Of a DNA stretch of 26,452 bases, positions 16,776 through 23,908 are shown piece by piece. Source of the stretch: Bacteroidales bacterium (GTDB lineage Bacteria > Bacteroidota > Bacteroidia > Bacteroidales > B39-G9). The stretch spans positions 1 to 26,452 of the forward strand of contig JAGLDO010000034.1 of the NCBI GenBank assembly GCA_023145555.1, read 5' to 3'. Each line of letters starts with the position of its first letter. Positions within the stretch are counted from its first letter, which is position 1. The notes under the pieces were generated by a model, which saw only the letters and a program-made list of their open reading frames with translations, was not told where the DNA came from and searched no databases. The position numbers and the translations under genes are program-made.

Positions 16776-18176
16776 CTAATTATCAGGTGTAAACATTGGA
16801 TCCCAAGGTGGGAGTAAAGTTGGTTCTTGTTTTAAAATTTTTAATGTTTTAGCATCAACAAATTTTTTGTCAACAACTACTCTAAACATATATTCGTCGA
16901 ACCATTTGTCTGTAGCTGTTAAATATCCGTTATGAGCAGCTTTTATTCCCCAAGAATTTTCAATTAACCATTTTGTTGGGTTTTCGCTTTTGTCAACATC
17001 AACACCAACAAGAACCATTCCATGAGACGAACCACTTTGGCGACTTAATATTCTTTCCTTTTTATTCATGCCAAAATCAATATTGTATAATGATGAATAA
17101 TCATAATTATCAATTGATAATAATCCGGCATCTTTGTTTAGTTGTTTACCAACATCACAAGAGAAGTACATTGCTTCATTATTTTTAATTGACTCTAAAG
17201 CAAATTTTTTAATTTCTGAAGCAGGAATATTAATATAAACCCAGTTTTTCCCTTCCTGAACATTTCTGTCATATTGAATTTCATATAATTTGTTATATGG
17301 GCGTGAAGGATCATCCATAAGCAAAACATAATCGTTAAGATTTACATCTAATACTTCTTTTAAGAAACTTTTAGGAGTATATGTTTTTTCTTCACTTGTG
17401 CTGTCTTTAGCATTTGTATATCGCCATGTAAATTCAGTAGGAGGTTCACCCATATTGTAAGCAAGAATTTTATATATATCACCAAGCATTTCAACCTTAC
17501 GGATTTCAACTTTATTTGCTTTTGTTTTATTAGCAATCATTTCACGAAGTTCTAAACCTTGTTCACGAAGTTTTGTGTTTAAAATTTTACCCATATAGCG
17601 AGTATTGTTGCTGCTGTGAGTTTCCGACATTGCAGATTTTGGTACAGCACCATATTTTTCTAAAAGGTTTGCTAATGAATTCCAAACACCACCGTCGTTT
17701 ATAGGATATTTGAAAGCCCATTGAACAGTTCTGTCGTCAATAGGTTTGTTTGCTGTTTTAATAATTATTTCTAAAAATAGATTGGCTTTCTCTAATTGAT
17801 CCCAGAAAAACAAGTGGCTTTTAGAAAATTCAAAATTATTTAAGTTGTACTTTTCAATAACTTTTGGCCTTAACACGTTTAAGCCGGAAAACATCCAGCA
17901 CCTTCCTGAACTTTTTTGGTCAGTTATTCCTTTTACTTTCACTTTGTATTTAAAATAATGATCAACTTGATTAATGTTTTCTCTGTTTAAAGCTAAACTA
18001 TTTAAATTGTTATTTGAAATAGCATTAGTAAGAGCTTGTGAATGAGAAGTTTTTTTATAAGATTGCTTAATTTGTTTAAGCATTTCAGTTGAAATTGTTC
18101 CGGTTGTTTGAGCAAAACTAATTGTACTGAAACAACTTATTAAAAGCAAAAATGTAATAAATTTAATTTTGTTCAT
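16776..18176 (-). CDS. pepC: Secreted C1-family cysteine peptidase (PepC/bleomycin hydrolase-like)
   Basis: Papain-fold peptidase of the C1B group, whose known members are aminopeptidases. The 466-residue protein carries an N-terminal signal peptide (hydrophobic 5-20, cleavage near SFAQ, about residue 23), unlike the usual cytoplasmic PepC. Active-site residues are in place: Gln87 and Cys93 in TDQKSSGRCWMFSG, His385 in SGSSHGMVLVGV, and Asn407 in WLIENSWG. C1B enzymes form hexameric barrels with active sites facing inward; whether this one does is not shown. The gene is monocistronic, with a TAnnTTTG element 43 nt upstream. A role in periplasmic peptide breakdown is inferred from the signal peptide. 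Confidence 0.93.
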   Translation of the reverse strand: MNKIKFITFLLLISCFSTISFAQTTGTISTEMLKQIKQSYKKTSHSQALTNAISNNNLNSLALNRENINQVDHYFKYKVKVKGITDQKSSGRCWMFSGLNVLRPKVIEKYNLNNFEFSKSHLFFWDQLEKANLFLEIIIKTANKPIDDRTVQWAFKYPINDGGVWNSLANLLEKYGAVPKSAMSETHSSNNTRYMGKILNTKLREQGLELREMIANKTKANKVEIRKVEMLGDIYKILAYNMGEPPTEFTWRYTNAKDSTSEEKTYTPKSFLKEVLDVNLNDYVLLMDDPSRPYNKLYEIQYDRNVQEGKNWVYINIPASEIKKFALESIKNNEAMYFSCDVGKQLNKDAGLLSIDNYDYSSLYNIDFGMNKKERILSRQSGSSHGMVLVGVDVDKSENPTKWLIENSWGIKAAHNGYLTATDKWFDEYMFRVVVDKKFVDAKTLKILKQEPTLLPPWDPMFTPDN

Positions 18177-18218
18177 AGTTGTAATTTTATTTAATTATGT
18201 AATAATAAATTTTTGAAA

Positions 18219-18226
18219 CAAAGTTA
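18219..18226 (-). promoter_or_regulatory. -7 promoter element of pepC with upstream palindrome
   Basis: The minus-strand reading TAACTTTG fits TAnnTTTG, 43 nt before the pepC start codon. Next to it, 18231-18245 is a perfect 15-nt palindrome (GTTATTT-T-AAATAAC) in the spacer between the -7 and -33 positions, a plausible operator site. Confidence 0.45.
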
Positions 18227-18327
18227 AAAAGTTATTTTAAATAACAGTATTATCATTTAAAAAGAATTTTTATTTACTTTTTTAACATTCTCATAAGATA
18301 AAAATATTTATTTTTTGATTTTATATG

Positions 18328-18335
18328 TATATTTG
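18328..18335 (+). promoter_or_regulatory. -7 promoter element for siaC
   Basis: TATATTTG is an exact TAnnTTTG match, 70 nt before the siaC-like ATG and divergent from the pepC promoter. A TTTTTTG at 18311-18317 is too close to serve as a standard -33 box. The leader is A-rich. Confidence 0.5.
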
Positions 18336-18404
18336 CTTTTTATAATAAAAAAAAATATCTATTTTTAGAATAGAAATTATATAACTCATTTGAAAACATT
18401 ATTT

Positions 18405-18779
18405 ATGGAAAAATTTGAATTTGCAGGTACCGATGACCGACCAACAGTATTATTAGATAAAGATAACGGTAAGTTTGAATTCTCGGGAAAATCATTACCC
18501 GAAGATGTTGAGGAGTTTTATCGTCCCATAATTGATTGGTTAGATGATTATAGCGAAGACCCAAATGATAAAACAGAGGTTACGTTTAAGATGGACTATT
18601 TTAATACAGCATCATCAAAAATGTTATTAGACGTAATGAGTAAATTCGAAGATATTAAAGAAAATGGACACGATGTTTTGATACATTGGCTTTATATGGA
18701 AGATGATGAAGATATGCAAGAAGCCGGTGAGGGATATGAAGAACTTGTTGAAGTTCCTTTTGATTATGGAACTTTTTAA
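18405..18779 (+). CDS. siaC: SiaC-family regulatory phosphoprotein (DUF1987)
   Basis: A small acidic single-domain protein, 124 residues. In Pseudomonas aeruginosa, SiaC is phosphorylated by SiaB, dephosphorylated by SiaA, and its unphosphorylated form activates the diguanylate cyclase SiaD, controlling aggregation and biofilm. The match is visible in YFNTASSKMLLDVM, with Thr68 at the position of the reported P. aeruginosa phosphosite, and in IDWLDDY (43-49) and IHWLYMEDDE. I start at ATG 18405 instead of an in-frame TTG at 18390: numbering then puts the threonine at 68, and ATG gives the usual short N-terminus. No SiaA, SiaB or SiaD gene is in the window, so partners, if present, are encoded elsewhere. 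It is probably co-transcribed with the radical SAM gene 7 nt downstream. Confidence 0.87.
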   Translation: MEKFEFAGTDDRPTVLLDKDNGKFEFSGKSLPEDVEEFYRPIIDWLDDYSEDPNDKTEVTFKMDYFNTASSKMLLDVMSKFEDIKENGHDVLIHWLYMEDDEDMQEAGEGYEELVEVPFDYGTF

Positions 18780-18786
18780 ATAATCT

Positions 18787-19719
18787 TTGGTGTCAGATTA
18801 CAATAAAATTCTTGATGAACTAAAAGATTGTGTGGTTTGTCCACGTAATTGTCATGTAAATCGTTTTACTTCAAACTTAGGTTATTGCAGAAGTGATGCT
18901 TCTTATAATATAGCTTCAATATTTGCACATCATGGCGAAGAGCCTGTTATAAGTGGCAAAAATGGAATTTGTAATATTTTTTTTACTCATTGCAATTTGC
19001 AATGTACTTACTGCCAAAATTATCAAATAAGCAGAAATAATCAGGAATTACCACAATATAATATAGAATTATCTGAAATAATTCGGAAGATAACGGCTAT
19101 ACTCGATACCGGTTGCAATTCCGTTGGATTTGTCTCACCGTCTCATTTTGTGCCACAAGTTAAAATTATTATTAACGAACTTCATAAATTAGGCAGACAC
19201 CCAATAATAGTTTATAATACAAATTCGTATGACAAAGTTGCTACCTTAAAGCAACTGGAAGGATTGGTCGATGTTTATCTGGCTGATTTTAAATATATTA
19301 ATTCTGATATTGCTGAAAAATATTCAGATGCGAGTAATTATCCTGAGATTGCATCAAAGGCAATTAATGAAATGTATCGACAAAAAGGTTCAAGCTTAAT
19401 ATTAAATGAGAAGAATCAAGCCGAATCAGGTTTAATTATTCGACACCTTGTTTTGCCTGATAATATTGATAACAGTATAAAATTGTTAAAATACGTTGCC
19501 GAAGAAATTTCAACTAATGTTTACATATCATTAATGTCTCAGTACTATCCTACGATAAAAGTTCAAAACGACCCTGCTTTGAACAGGACAATAAATCCTG
19601 ACGAATATAACAAAGTGGTTGATGCAATGCAAAATTTCGGGTTCCATAATGGTTGGATACAAGAATTTGAAAGTCAATCATATTACCTACCTGATTTTGA
19701 AAAAGAGAAGCCTTTTTAA
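18787..19719 (+). CDS. Radical SAM protein, PflX/COG1313 type
   Basis: Cytoplasmic [4Fe-4S] radical S-adenosylmethionine enzyme resembling pyruvate formate-lyase activases, of unproven substrate. The radical SAM motif is C69-x3-C73-x2-C76 in HCNLQCTYCQNY. Upstream, C15-V-V-C18-P-R-N-C22 and C34 form the extra N-terminal cysteine set typical of COG1313 proteins (CPRxC...GxC). The barrel continues to GWIQEFESQ near the C-terminus. At 310 residues it has the family's length. The start is uncertain: TTG at 18787 or GTG at 18790, since no ATG precedes the conserved cysteines. In COG1313 the annotated activase function is inherited from homology only. A glycyl-radical partner gene is not in this window. 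Confidence 0.87.
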   Translation: MVSDYNKILDELKDCVVCPRNCHVNRFTSNLGYCRSDASYNIASIFAHHGEEPVISGKNGICNIFFTHCNLQCTYCQNYQISRNNQELPQYNIELSEIIRKITAILDTGCNSVGFVSPSHFVPQVKIIINELHKLGRHPIIVYNTNSYDKVATLKQLEGLVDVYLADFKYINSDIAEKYSDASNYPEIASKAINEMYRQKGSSLILNEKNQAESGLIIRHLVLPDNIDNSIKLLKYVAEEISTNVYISLMSQYYPTIKVQNDPALNRTINPDEYNKVVDAMQNFGFHNGWIQEFESQSYYLPDFEKEKPF

Positions 19720-19780
19720 TTATTAAGGATATATATAAACTCTAATTTCAAATAAATTATAAATCTTAACATTATTAATA

Positions 19781-19788
19781 TATTTTTG
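19781..19788 (+). promoter_or_regulatory. -7 promoter element upstream of the GT2-like gene
   Basis: TATTTTTG matches TAnnTTTG in the 108-bp gap, 39 nt before the glycosyltransferase ATG. It suggests a new transcription unit starting here that includes engB. Confidence 0.45.
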
Positions 19789-19827
19789 TAGAGTAAAATA
19801 AATATTTCTTATTCTTTAAATTTTATA

Positions 19828-20700
19828 ATGAAAGTAGCGGGTTTTACATTTATTAGAAATGCTTTAAAATATGATTATCCCATTGTTGAGGCAATAAAAT
19901 CAATCTTGCCAATTTGTGACGAGTTTGTCGTAGCAGTTGGTAAATCAGATGATGACACATTAGAATTAATAAAAAATATTGATAAAGAAAAAATTAGAAT
20001 TGTTGAAACCGTTTGGGATGATACTCTTAGAGAAGGAGGAAAAGTCTTAGCAGTTGAAACCGATAAGGCTTTTAATGCTGTTTCAGAAGATAGTGATTGG
20101 GCTTTTTATATTCAGGGAGATGAAGTTGTGCATGAAAAATATTTAGACACAATTTATTCTGAAATGAAAAAATATAAAGACGATATAGAAGTTGACGGTT
20201 TGCTTTTTAAATATAAACATTTTTATGGTTCATACGATTATGTTGGCAATTCGTACAGATGGTATCGTCGCGAAATTAGAGTAGTTAGAAATAACAAAAA
20301 GATTTATTCATATCGTGATGCTCAGGGATTTAGAAAGGATAATAATCTAAAATTAAACGCTAAACTTATTGATGCTTATGTTTACCATTACGGATGGGTA
20401 AAAGACCCTCGTGCAATGCAAGGTAAACAAGAAACTTTCAATAAATTGTGGCATGATGATGATTGGCTGAAAAAGAATGTAGTCAAATCTAACAAATTTG
20501 ATTATTCAAATATTGATTCTTTAAAACGTTTTACACAAACGCATCCTGCGGTTATGTCTTCACGAATAAAATTAAAGAACTGGCACTTTGATTATGACAT
20601 ATCTTATAATAAATTATCGGCAAAAGATTTTTTTAAGAAAATTATTGAAAAAGTAACCGGATATAGAATAGGAGAGTATAAGAATTATAAACTAATTTGA
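19828..20700 (+). CDS. Glycosyltransferase, GT2-like (GT-A fold)
   Basis: A 290-residue cytoplasmic protein of the GT2/GT-A superfamily. The N-terminus MKVAGFTFIRNALKYDYPIVE is a typical nucleotide-sugar entry strand followed by a loop. ICDEFVVAVGKSDDDTLELI and AFYIQGDEVVHEKY follow, where GDE takes the place of the classic DxD motif that binds metal and UDP. A WYRREIRVVR stretch and an acidic, tryptophan-rich C-terminal half (YHYGWVKDPRAM, LWHDDDWL) complete it. I do not recognise the product. It is 10 nt upstream of engB, an association that need not be functional. It is not part of the 7.9-16.6 kb polysaccharide block, and is on the other strand. Confidence 0.85.
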   Translation: MKVAGFTFIRNALKYDYPIVEAIKSILPICDEFVVAVGKSDDDTLELIKNIDKEKIRIVETVWDDTLREGGKVLAVETDKAFNAVSEDSDWAFYIQGDEVVHEKYLDTIYSEMKKYKDDIEVDGLLFKYKHFYGSYDYVGNSYRWYRREIRVVRNNKKIYSYRDAQGFRKDNNLKLNAKLIDAYVYHYGWVKDPRAMQGKQETFNKLWHDDDWLKKNVVKSNKFDYSNIDSLKRFTQTHPAVMSSRIKLKNWHFDYDISYNKLSAKDFFKKIIEKVTGYRIGEYKNYKLI

Positions 20701-20709
20701 TACAATAAA

Positions 20710-21318
20710 ATGATTATAAAACAAGCAGAGTTTGTTATAAGTAATACAAATATTGACAAATGTCCCGCACCAAATATGCCTGAATACGCCTTTATTGGTC
20801 GTTCAAATGTTGGTAAATCATCATTAATTAACATGTTGACAGGCAGAAAAAAACTTGCAAAGATTTCAGTCAAACCCGGCAAGACACAATTGATAAACCA
20901 TTTTATTATTAACGAAAATTGGTATTTAGTTGACCTTCCCGGATATGGTTATGCTAAAGCATCAAAAACAAGCAAAGAAAAATGGCAGAAGTTTATTAAT
21001 AGATATATTGATAATAGAGAAAATTTAGTTTGTCTTTTTGTTTTAATTGATTCGCGTCTTGAACCTCAAAAAATTGACTTGGAATTTATTGAAACTCTTG
21101 GCAAAAAGCAAATACCTTTTGTCTTGGTTTATACTAAAACAGACAAATTAAATAAAATTAATTTATCGAATAATATAGAAATTTTTAGAAATACGATGTT
21201 AGAAAAATGGGAAGAATTACCCAAAGAATTTATCACATCTTCAGAAAAAGTAGTTGGTAAAGATGATATTCTCAATTATATTGATGAGCTGAACAAATTT
21301 TATTATAAAAAAGAGTAA
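20710..21318 (+). CDS. engB: Ribosome-biogenesis GTPase YihA/YsxC/EngB
   Basis: Small TRAFAC GTPase needed for late 50S ribosomal subunit assembly. The 202 residues have G1 GRSNVGKSS (30-38), a G2-region threonine in KPGKTQ (56-61), G3 DLPGYGYAKA (75-84) and G4 TKTD (142-145), with the G5 region around FITSSEK. The length is standard for EngB. It begins 9 nt after the GT2-like gene and is likely co-transcribed with it. An 82-bp gap separates it from prs. Confidence 0.96.
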   Translation: MIIKQAEFVISNTNIDKCPAPNMPEYAFIGRSNVGKSSLINMLTGRKKLAKISVKPGKTQLINHFIINENWYLVDLPGYGYAKASKTSKEKWQKFINRYIDNRENLVCLFVLIDSRLEPQKIDLEFIETLGKKQIPFVLVYTKTDKLNKINLSNNIEIFRNTMLEKWEELPKEFITSSEKVVGKDDILNYIDELNKFYYKKE

Positions 21319-21400
21319 AAAAAGTGTTTTTAAAAATGTTATAAAATAGCATATAATTATAATTCAATTTATACTTTTATGCAAAAAAAATAAGAAGGTC

Positions 21401-22339
21401 ATGCCAGTACACAATTCAATGAAAATTTTTTCAGGATCATCATCAAAATATTTAGCTGAAAAAATTGCAAAAAGTTATGGAACCAAACTTGGTAATTCGT
21501 CATTACTAAGATTTAGCGATGGTGAATTTCAAGCCTCATATACCGAAACAGTAAGAGGTTCTTATGTTTTTATAGTGCAATCAACATTTCAACCATCTGA
21601 TAATTTGATGGAACTGCTTTTAATGATTGATGCGGCAAAAAGAGCTTCGGCATATAAAATTGTTGCAGTAATTCCTTATTTTGGTTTTGCTCGACAAGAC
21701 AGAAAAGATAAACCACGTGTATCTATTGGTGCAAAGTTAGTCGCAGATTTGTTATATGCAGCAGGTGTTTCAAGAGTGATGACAATGGATTTGCATGCCG
21801 ATCAAATTCAAGGATTTTTTAATATTCCTGTCGACCACTTATATGCATCATCAATATTTGTTCCCTATATACGAAGCCTAAAATTACCAAATTTAACAAT
21901 AGCTGCTCCTGATATGGGTGGATCAAAACGTGCTAATGCTTATTCAAAACATTTAAAAACCCCTGTTGTTATCTCTCATAAAACAAGAGCTAAAGCAAAT
22001 GTTGTTGGCGATATGACTGTTATTGGAAGAGTTAAAGACAGAAATGTTATTATTGTTGATGATATTGTTGATACTGCAGGAACAATAACAAAAGCATCTG
22101 AAATATTACTTCACAAAGGAGCTAAAAGTGTTAGAGTAGTAGCAACTCATGCAGTATTGTCGGGTCCGGCTTACGAACGCATTCAAAAATCATCAATTAC
22201 TGAGCTTATTGTTACAGATACAATTCCATTAAAACAAAAATGCGACAAAATAAAAGTTCTTTCTGTAGCTGACACTTTTTCTGATGTTATAAAAAAAGTC
22301 TATAATTATCAGTCAATAAGTTCTAATTTTATTTTTTAA
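21401..22339 (+). CDS. prs: Ribose-phosphate pyrophosphokinase (PRPP synthetase)
   Basis: Makes 5-phosphoribosyl 1-pyrophosphate from ribose 5-phosphate and ATP for nucleotide, histidine and tryptophan synthesis. The 312 residues contain FSDGEF, the ATP loop PYFGFARQDRK (about 105-115), the metal-binding DLHADQIQGFF, and the PRPP-binding motif VIIVDDIVDTAGT (about 216-228). This is a complete class I PRS. The N-terminal MPVHNSM adds about six residues before the usual start; a second ATG (Met7) is in frame and conserved as MKIFSGSSS. It is followed by ctc and pth on the same strand; ctc appears to have its own promoter. Confidence 0.97.
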   Translation: MPVHNSMKIFSGSSSKYLAEKIAKSYGTKLGNSSLLRFSDGEFQASYTETVRGSYVFIVQSTFQPSDNLMELLLMIDAAKRASAYKIVAVIPYFGFARQDRKDKPRVSIGAKLVADLLYAAGVSRVMTMDLHADQIQGFFNIPVDHLYASSIFVPYIRSLKLPNLTIAAPDMGGSKRANAYSKHLKTPVVISHKTRAKANVVGDMTVIGRVKDRNVIIVDDIVDTAGTITKASEILLHKGAKSVRVVATHAVLSGPAYERIQKSSITELIVTDTIPLKQKCDKIKVLSVADTFSDVIKKVYNYQSISSNFIF

Positions 22340-22344
22340 ATTAT

Positions 22345-22352
22345 TATATTTG
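22345..22352 (+). promoter_or_regulatory. -7 promoter element for ctc/pth
   Basis: TATATTTG is an exact TAnnTTTG match immediately after the prs stop codon and 102 nt upstream of the ctc ATG. A T-rich stretch (TTTTATTTTTTAAA) precedes it at the -33 position, without a clear TTTG. The leader to ctc is about 90 nt. Confidence 0.55.
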
Positions 22353-22454
22353 CAAGTTCAAAAAAAATAGTATTAACGTGTGATGTGGGAAACAATAATT
22401 ATTTGAATAAAAATAACTTATGAGTTTTTTTAGTAGCACAGAAAAATTAAAAAA

Positions 22455-23093
22455 ATGGAAACAATTGAGATTAAAGGAACAATTAGAGAAAATGTAGGTA
22501 AAAAATTTACTAAACAGCTAAGAAAAGAGTTACAAGTGCCTTGTGAATTATATGGTGGTGATGAAAACATTCATTTTTATGCTCACGAAAATGATTTTAG
22601 CAGCTTAATTTACACTCCTAATGTTTATATTGTAAAAATAAAAATTAAACGTAAAATATATAAAGTTGTATTAAAGGATATTCAGTTTCACCCGGTAACA
22701 GATAAAATTTTACACATTGATTTCTTTGAAGTAACTGATGATAAGAAAATTGATATTGCAATTCCTGTAAAACTACATGGTTTAGCTCAAGGTGTTAAAC
22801 AAGGTGGTAATTTGTATTTACAACGCAGAAAAATACTTGTAAGAGCAGTTATTAAAGATTTACCTGATGTGCTTAACATTAATATTGAAAATTTAGCTTT
22901 AGGTCAAACCATTAAAATTGGTGATCTTGCTTTTGATAATCTTGAGCTATTAGCTCAAAAAAACACTGTTGTTGTTTCTGTTAAGGTATCAAGAATTTCT
23001 GTAGAAGAGACTGAAGAAGAGGAAACAACTGAAACAGCTGAAACAGAAGAAACTGCTGAAACTGTTGAAGCATCTGATGAAAAAAGTAAATAA
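22455..23093 (+). CDS. rplY: 50S ribosomal protein L25, long Ctc-type
   Basis: Binds 5S rRNA on the large ribosomal subunit. The 212 residues consist of an L25 beta-barrel N-domain (about 1-92, starting METIEIKGTIRENVGK and ending near LHIDFFEV), the Ctc/TL5-type C-domain (about 93-185, with VPVKLHGLAQGVKQGG-like sequence), and a low-complexity acidic tail rich in E and T (about 188-212). The tail is common in Bacteroidota Ctc proteins. The ATG is preceded by an A-rich region, not a Shine-Dalgarno site. pth follows after 19 nt, the usual ctc-pth arrangement. Confidence 0.96.
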   Translation: METIEIKGTIRENVGKKFTKQLRKELQVPCELYGGDENIHFYAHENDFSSLIYTPNVYIVKIKIKRKIYKVVLKDIQFHPVTDKILHIDFFEVTDDKKIDIAIPVKLHGLAQGVKQGGNLYLQRRKILVRAVIKDLPDVLNINIENLALGQTIKIGDLAFDNLELLAQKNTVVVSVKVSRISVEETEEEETTETAETEETAETVEASDEKSK

Positions 23094-23112
23094 TAATTAA
23101 TTTTATTATAAA

Positions 23113-23676
23113 TTGAAATATTTAATTGTCGGATTAGGAAATATTGGTAACGAATATTTTAATACTCGACATAATATAGGTTTTAAAATATTGGATGCTT
23201 TAGTCGAAGCATCCAATATTTGTTTTAAGCAAGAACGTCATGCTTTTAGATGTGAATATAAATTTAAAGGCAGATTATTTATTTTTATTAAACCCACCAC
23301 ATATGTCAACCTGAGCGGAAAAGCCGTAAATTACTGGTTGCAAAAAGAAAAATTATCAGCAGAAAAATTATTAGTCATATCAGATGACATTTCTCTTCCT
23401 TTCGGGAAATTACGATTAAAATCTAAAGGTAATGATGCCGGACATAATGGATTGAAAAATATTACTGAAGTATTAGGACATCAAAATTATGCACGACTAC
23501 GTTTTGGTGTTGGAAATGATTTTAGCAGAGGTTTACAAGTTGATTATGTTTTAGGGCAATGGACTTCTGATGAAGATAAATTATTAACTGAGCGAATAAC
23601 AATGGCTACTGATGTTATTAAAGGTTTTGGAACAATCGGATTAGAACGAACAATGAACCAGTTTAATAATAAGTAG
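23113..23676 (+). CDS. pth: Peptidyl-tRNA hydrolase
   Basis: Releases tRNA from peptidyl-tRNA that dropped off the ribosome. The 187 residues have GLGNIG (7-12), the catalytic His20 in NTRHNIGF, Asn10, TTYVNLSG (62-69, with Asn66), DDISLPFGKLRL (91-102) and GNDAGHNGLKNI. Asp91/Asp92 supply the catalytic aspartate. Translation most likely starts at TTG 23113, because KYLIVGLGN needs exactly this start and no ATG is near. A perfect 15-bp stem with a 6-nt loop lies inside codons about 25-37. It is probably co-transcribed with ctc. Confidence 0.96.
   Translation: MKYLIVGLGNIGNEYFNTRHNIGFKILDALVEASNICFKQERHAFRCEYKFKGRLFIFIKPTTYVNLSGKAVNYWLQKEKLSAEKLLVISDDISLPFGKLRLKSKGNDAGHNGLKNITEVLGHQNYARLRFGVGNDFSRGLQVDYVLGQWTSDEDKLLTERITMATDVIKGFGTIGLERTMNQFNNK
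23186..23221 (+). repeat. Perfect 15-bp hairpin inside the pth coding sequence
   Basis: AAATATTGGATGCTT (23186-23200) and AAGCATCCAATATTT (23207-23221) are exact reverse complements around TAGTCG. It encodes KILDALVEASNIC and does not break the reading frame. An RNA hairpin here would be strong for such AT-rich sequence, 73 nt after the start codon. Confidence 0.9.
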
Positions 23677-23686
23677 GGAAAGTTTT

Positions 23687-23750
23687 GAGTTCATAAAGTT
23701 CAAAGTTCATAAAGTCGGAAGTTCATAAAGTTGCAAGTTTGTAAAGTTGA
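23687..23750 (+). repeat. Degenerate tandem repeat after pth (AGTTCATAAAGT-type)
   Basis: About four units of 16-17 nt based on AGTTCATAAAGT with changing spacers (TTCAA, CGGA, TGCA, TGA) follow the pth stop codon by 10 nt. The last unit, GTTTGTAAAGTTGAA, is identical to 15 nt of the tract after pepC (minus strand, around 16756-16776). It runs directly into the nested inverted-repeat element at 23749. Confidence 0.6.
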
Positions 23751-23880
23751 ATCCACTCCGAAAAGTTGAAAATGCACGTCATTGCGAGGGCGAAGCCCGA
23801 AGCAATCTGTCGATAATCAACACTTAGGGATTGCTTCACTATCGTTTGCAATGACGAAAAATACTTTTCGGAGTGGACTC
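23749..23880. repeat. Nested inverted-repeat (MITE-like) element between pth and wtpC
   Basis: An outer pair of 18-nt arms, at 23749-23766 and 23863-23880, match at 17 of 18 positions (TCCACTCCGAAAAGT core). An inner element starts CGTCATTGC at 23777 and ends GCAATGACG at 23856, and has a second inverted match GAAGCAATC/GATTGCTTC. The inner CGTCATTGCGAGG...GAAGCAATC form is, from memory, a dispersed palindromic repeat found in many unrelated bacteria. It is more G+C-rich than its surroundings. It sits between convergent pth and wtpC ends, so it could also serve as a two-way transcription stop. No ORF is seen in it. Confidence 0.75.
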
Positions 23881-23908
23881 AAAGTTTATATATTAATTCC
23901 TAATTTTT

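Noticed and set aside
18390..18404. In-frame TTG start five codons before the siaC ATG
   Set aside because: The ATG at 18405 gives the family length and places the phosphothreonine at residue 68, as in the P. aeruginosa protein; the TTG would add five residues.
22421..22454. Small ORF starting at an ATG just upstream of ctc
   Set aside because: It is out of frame with ctc and too short to support; it reads into ctc without domain content.
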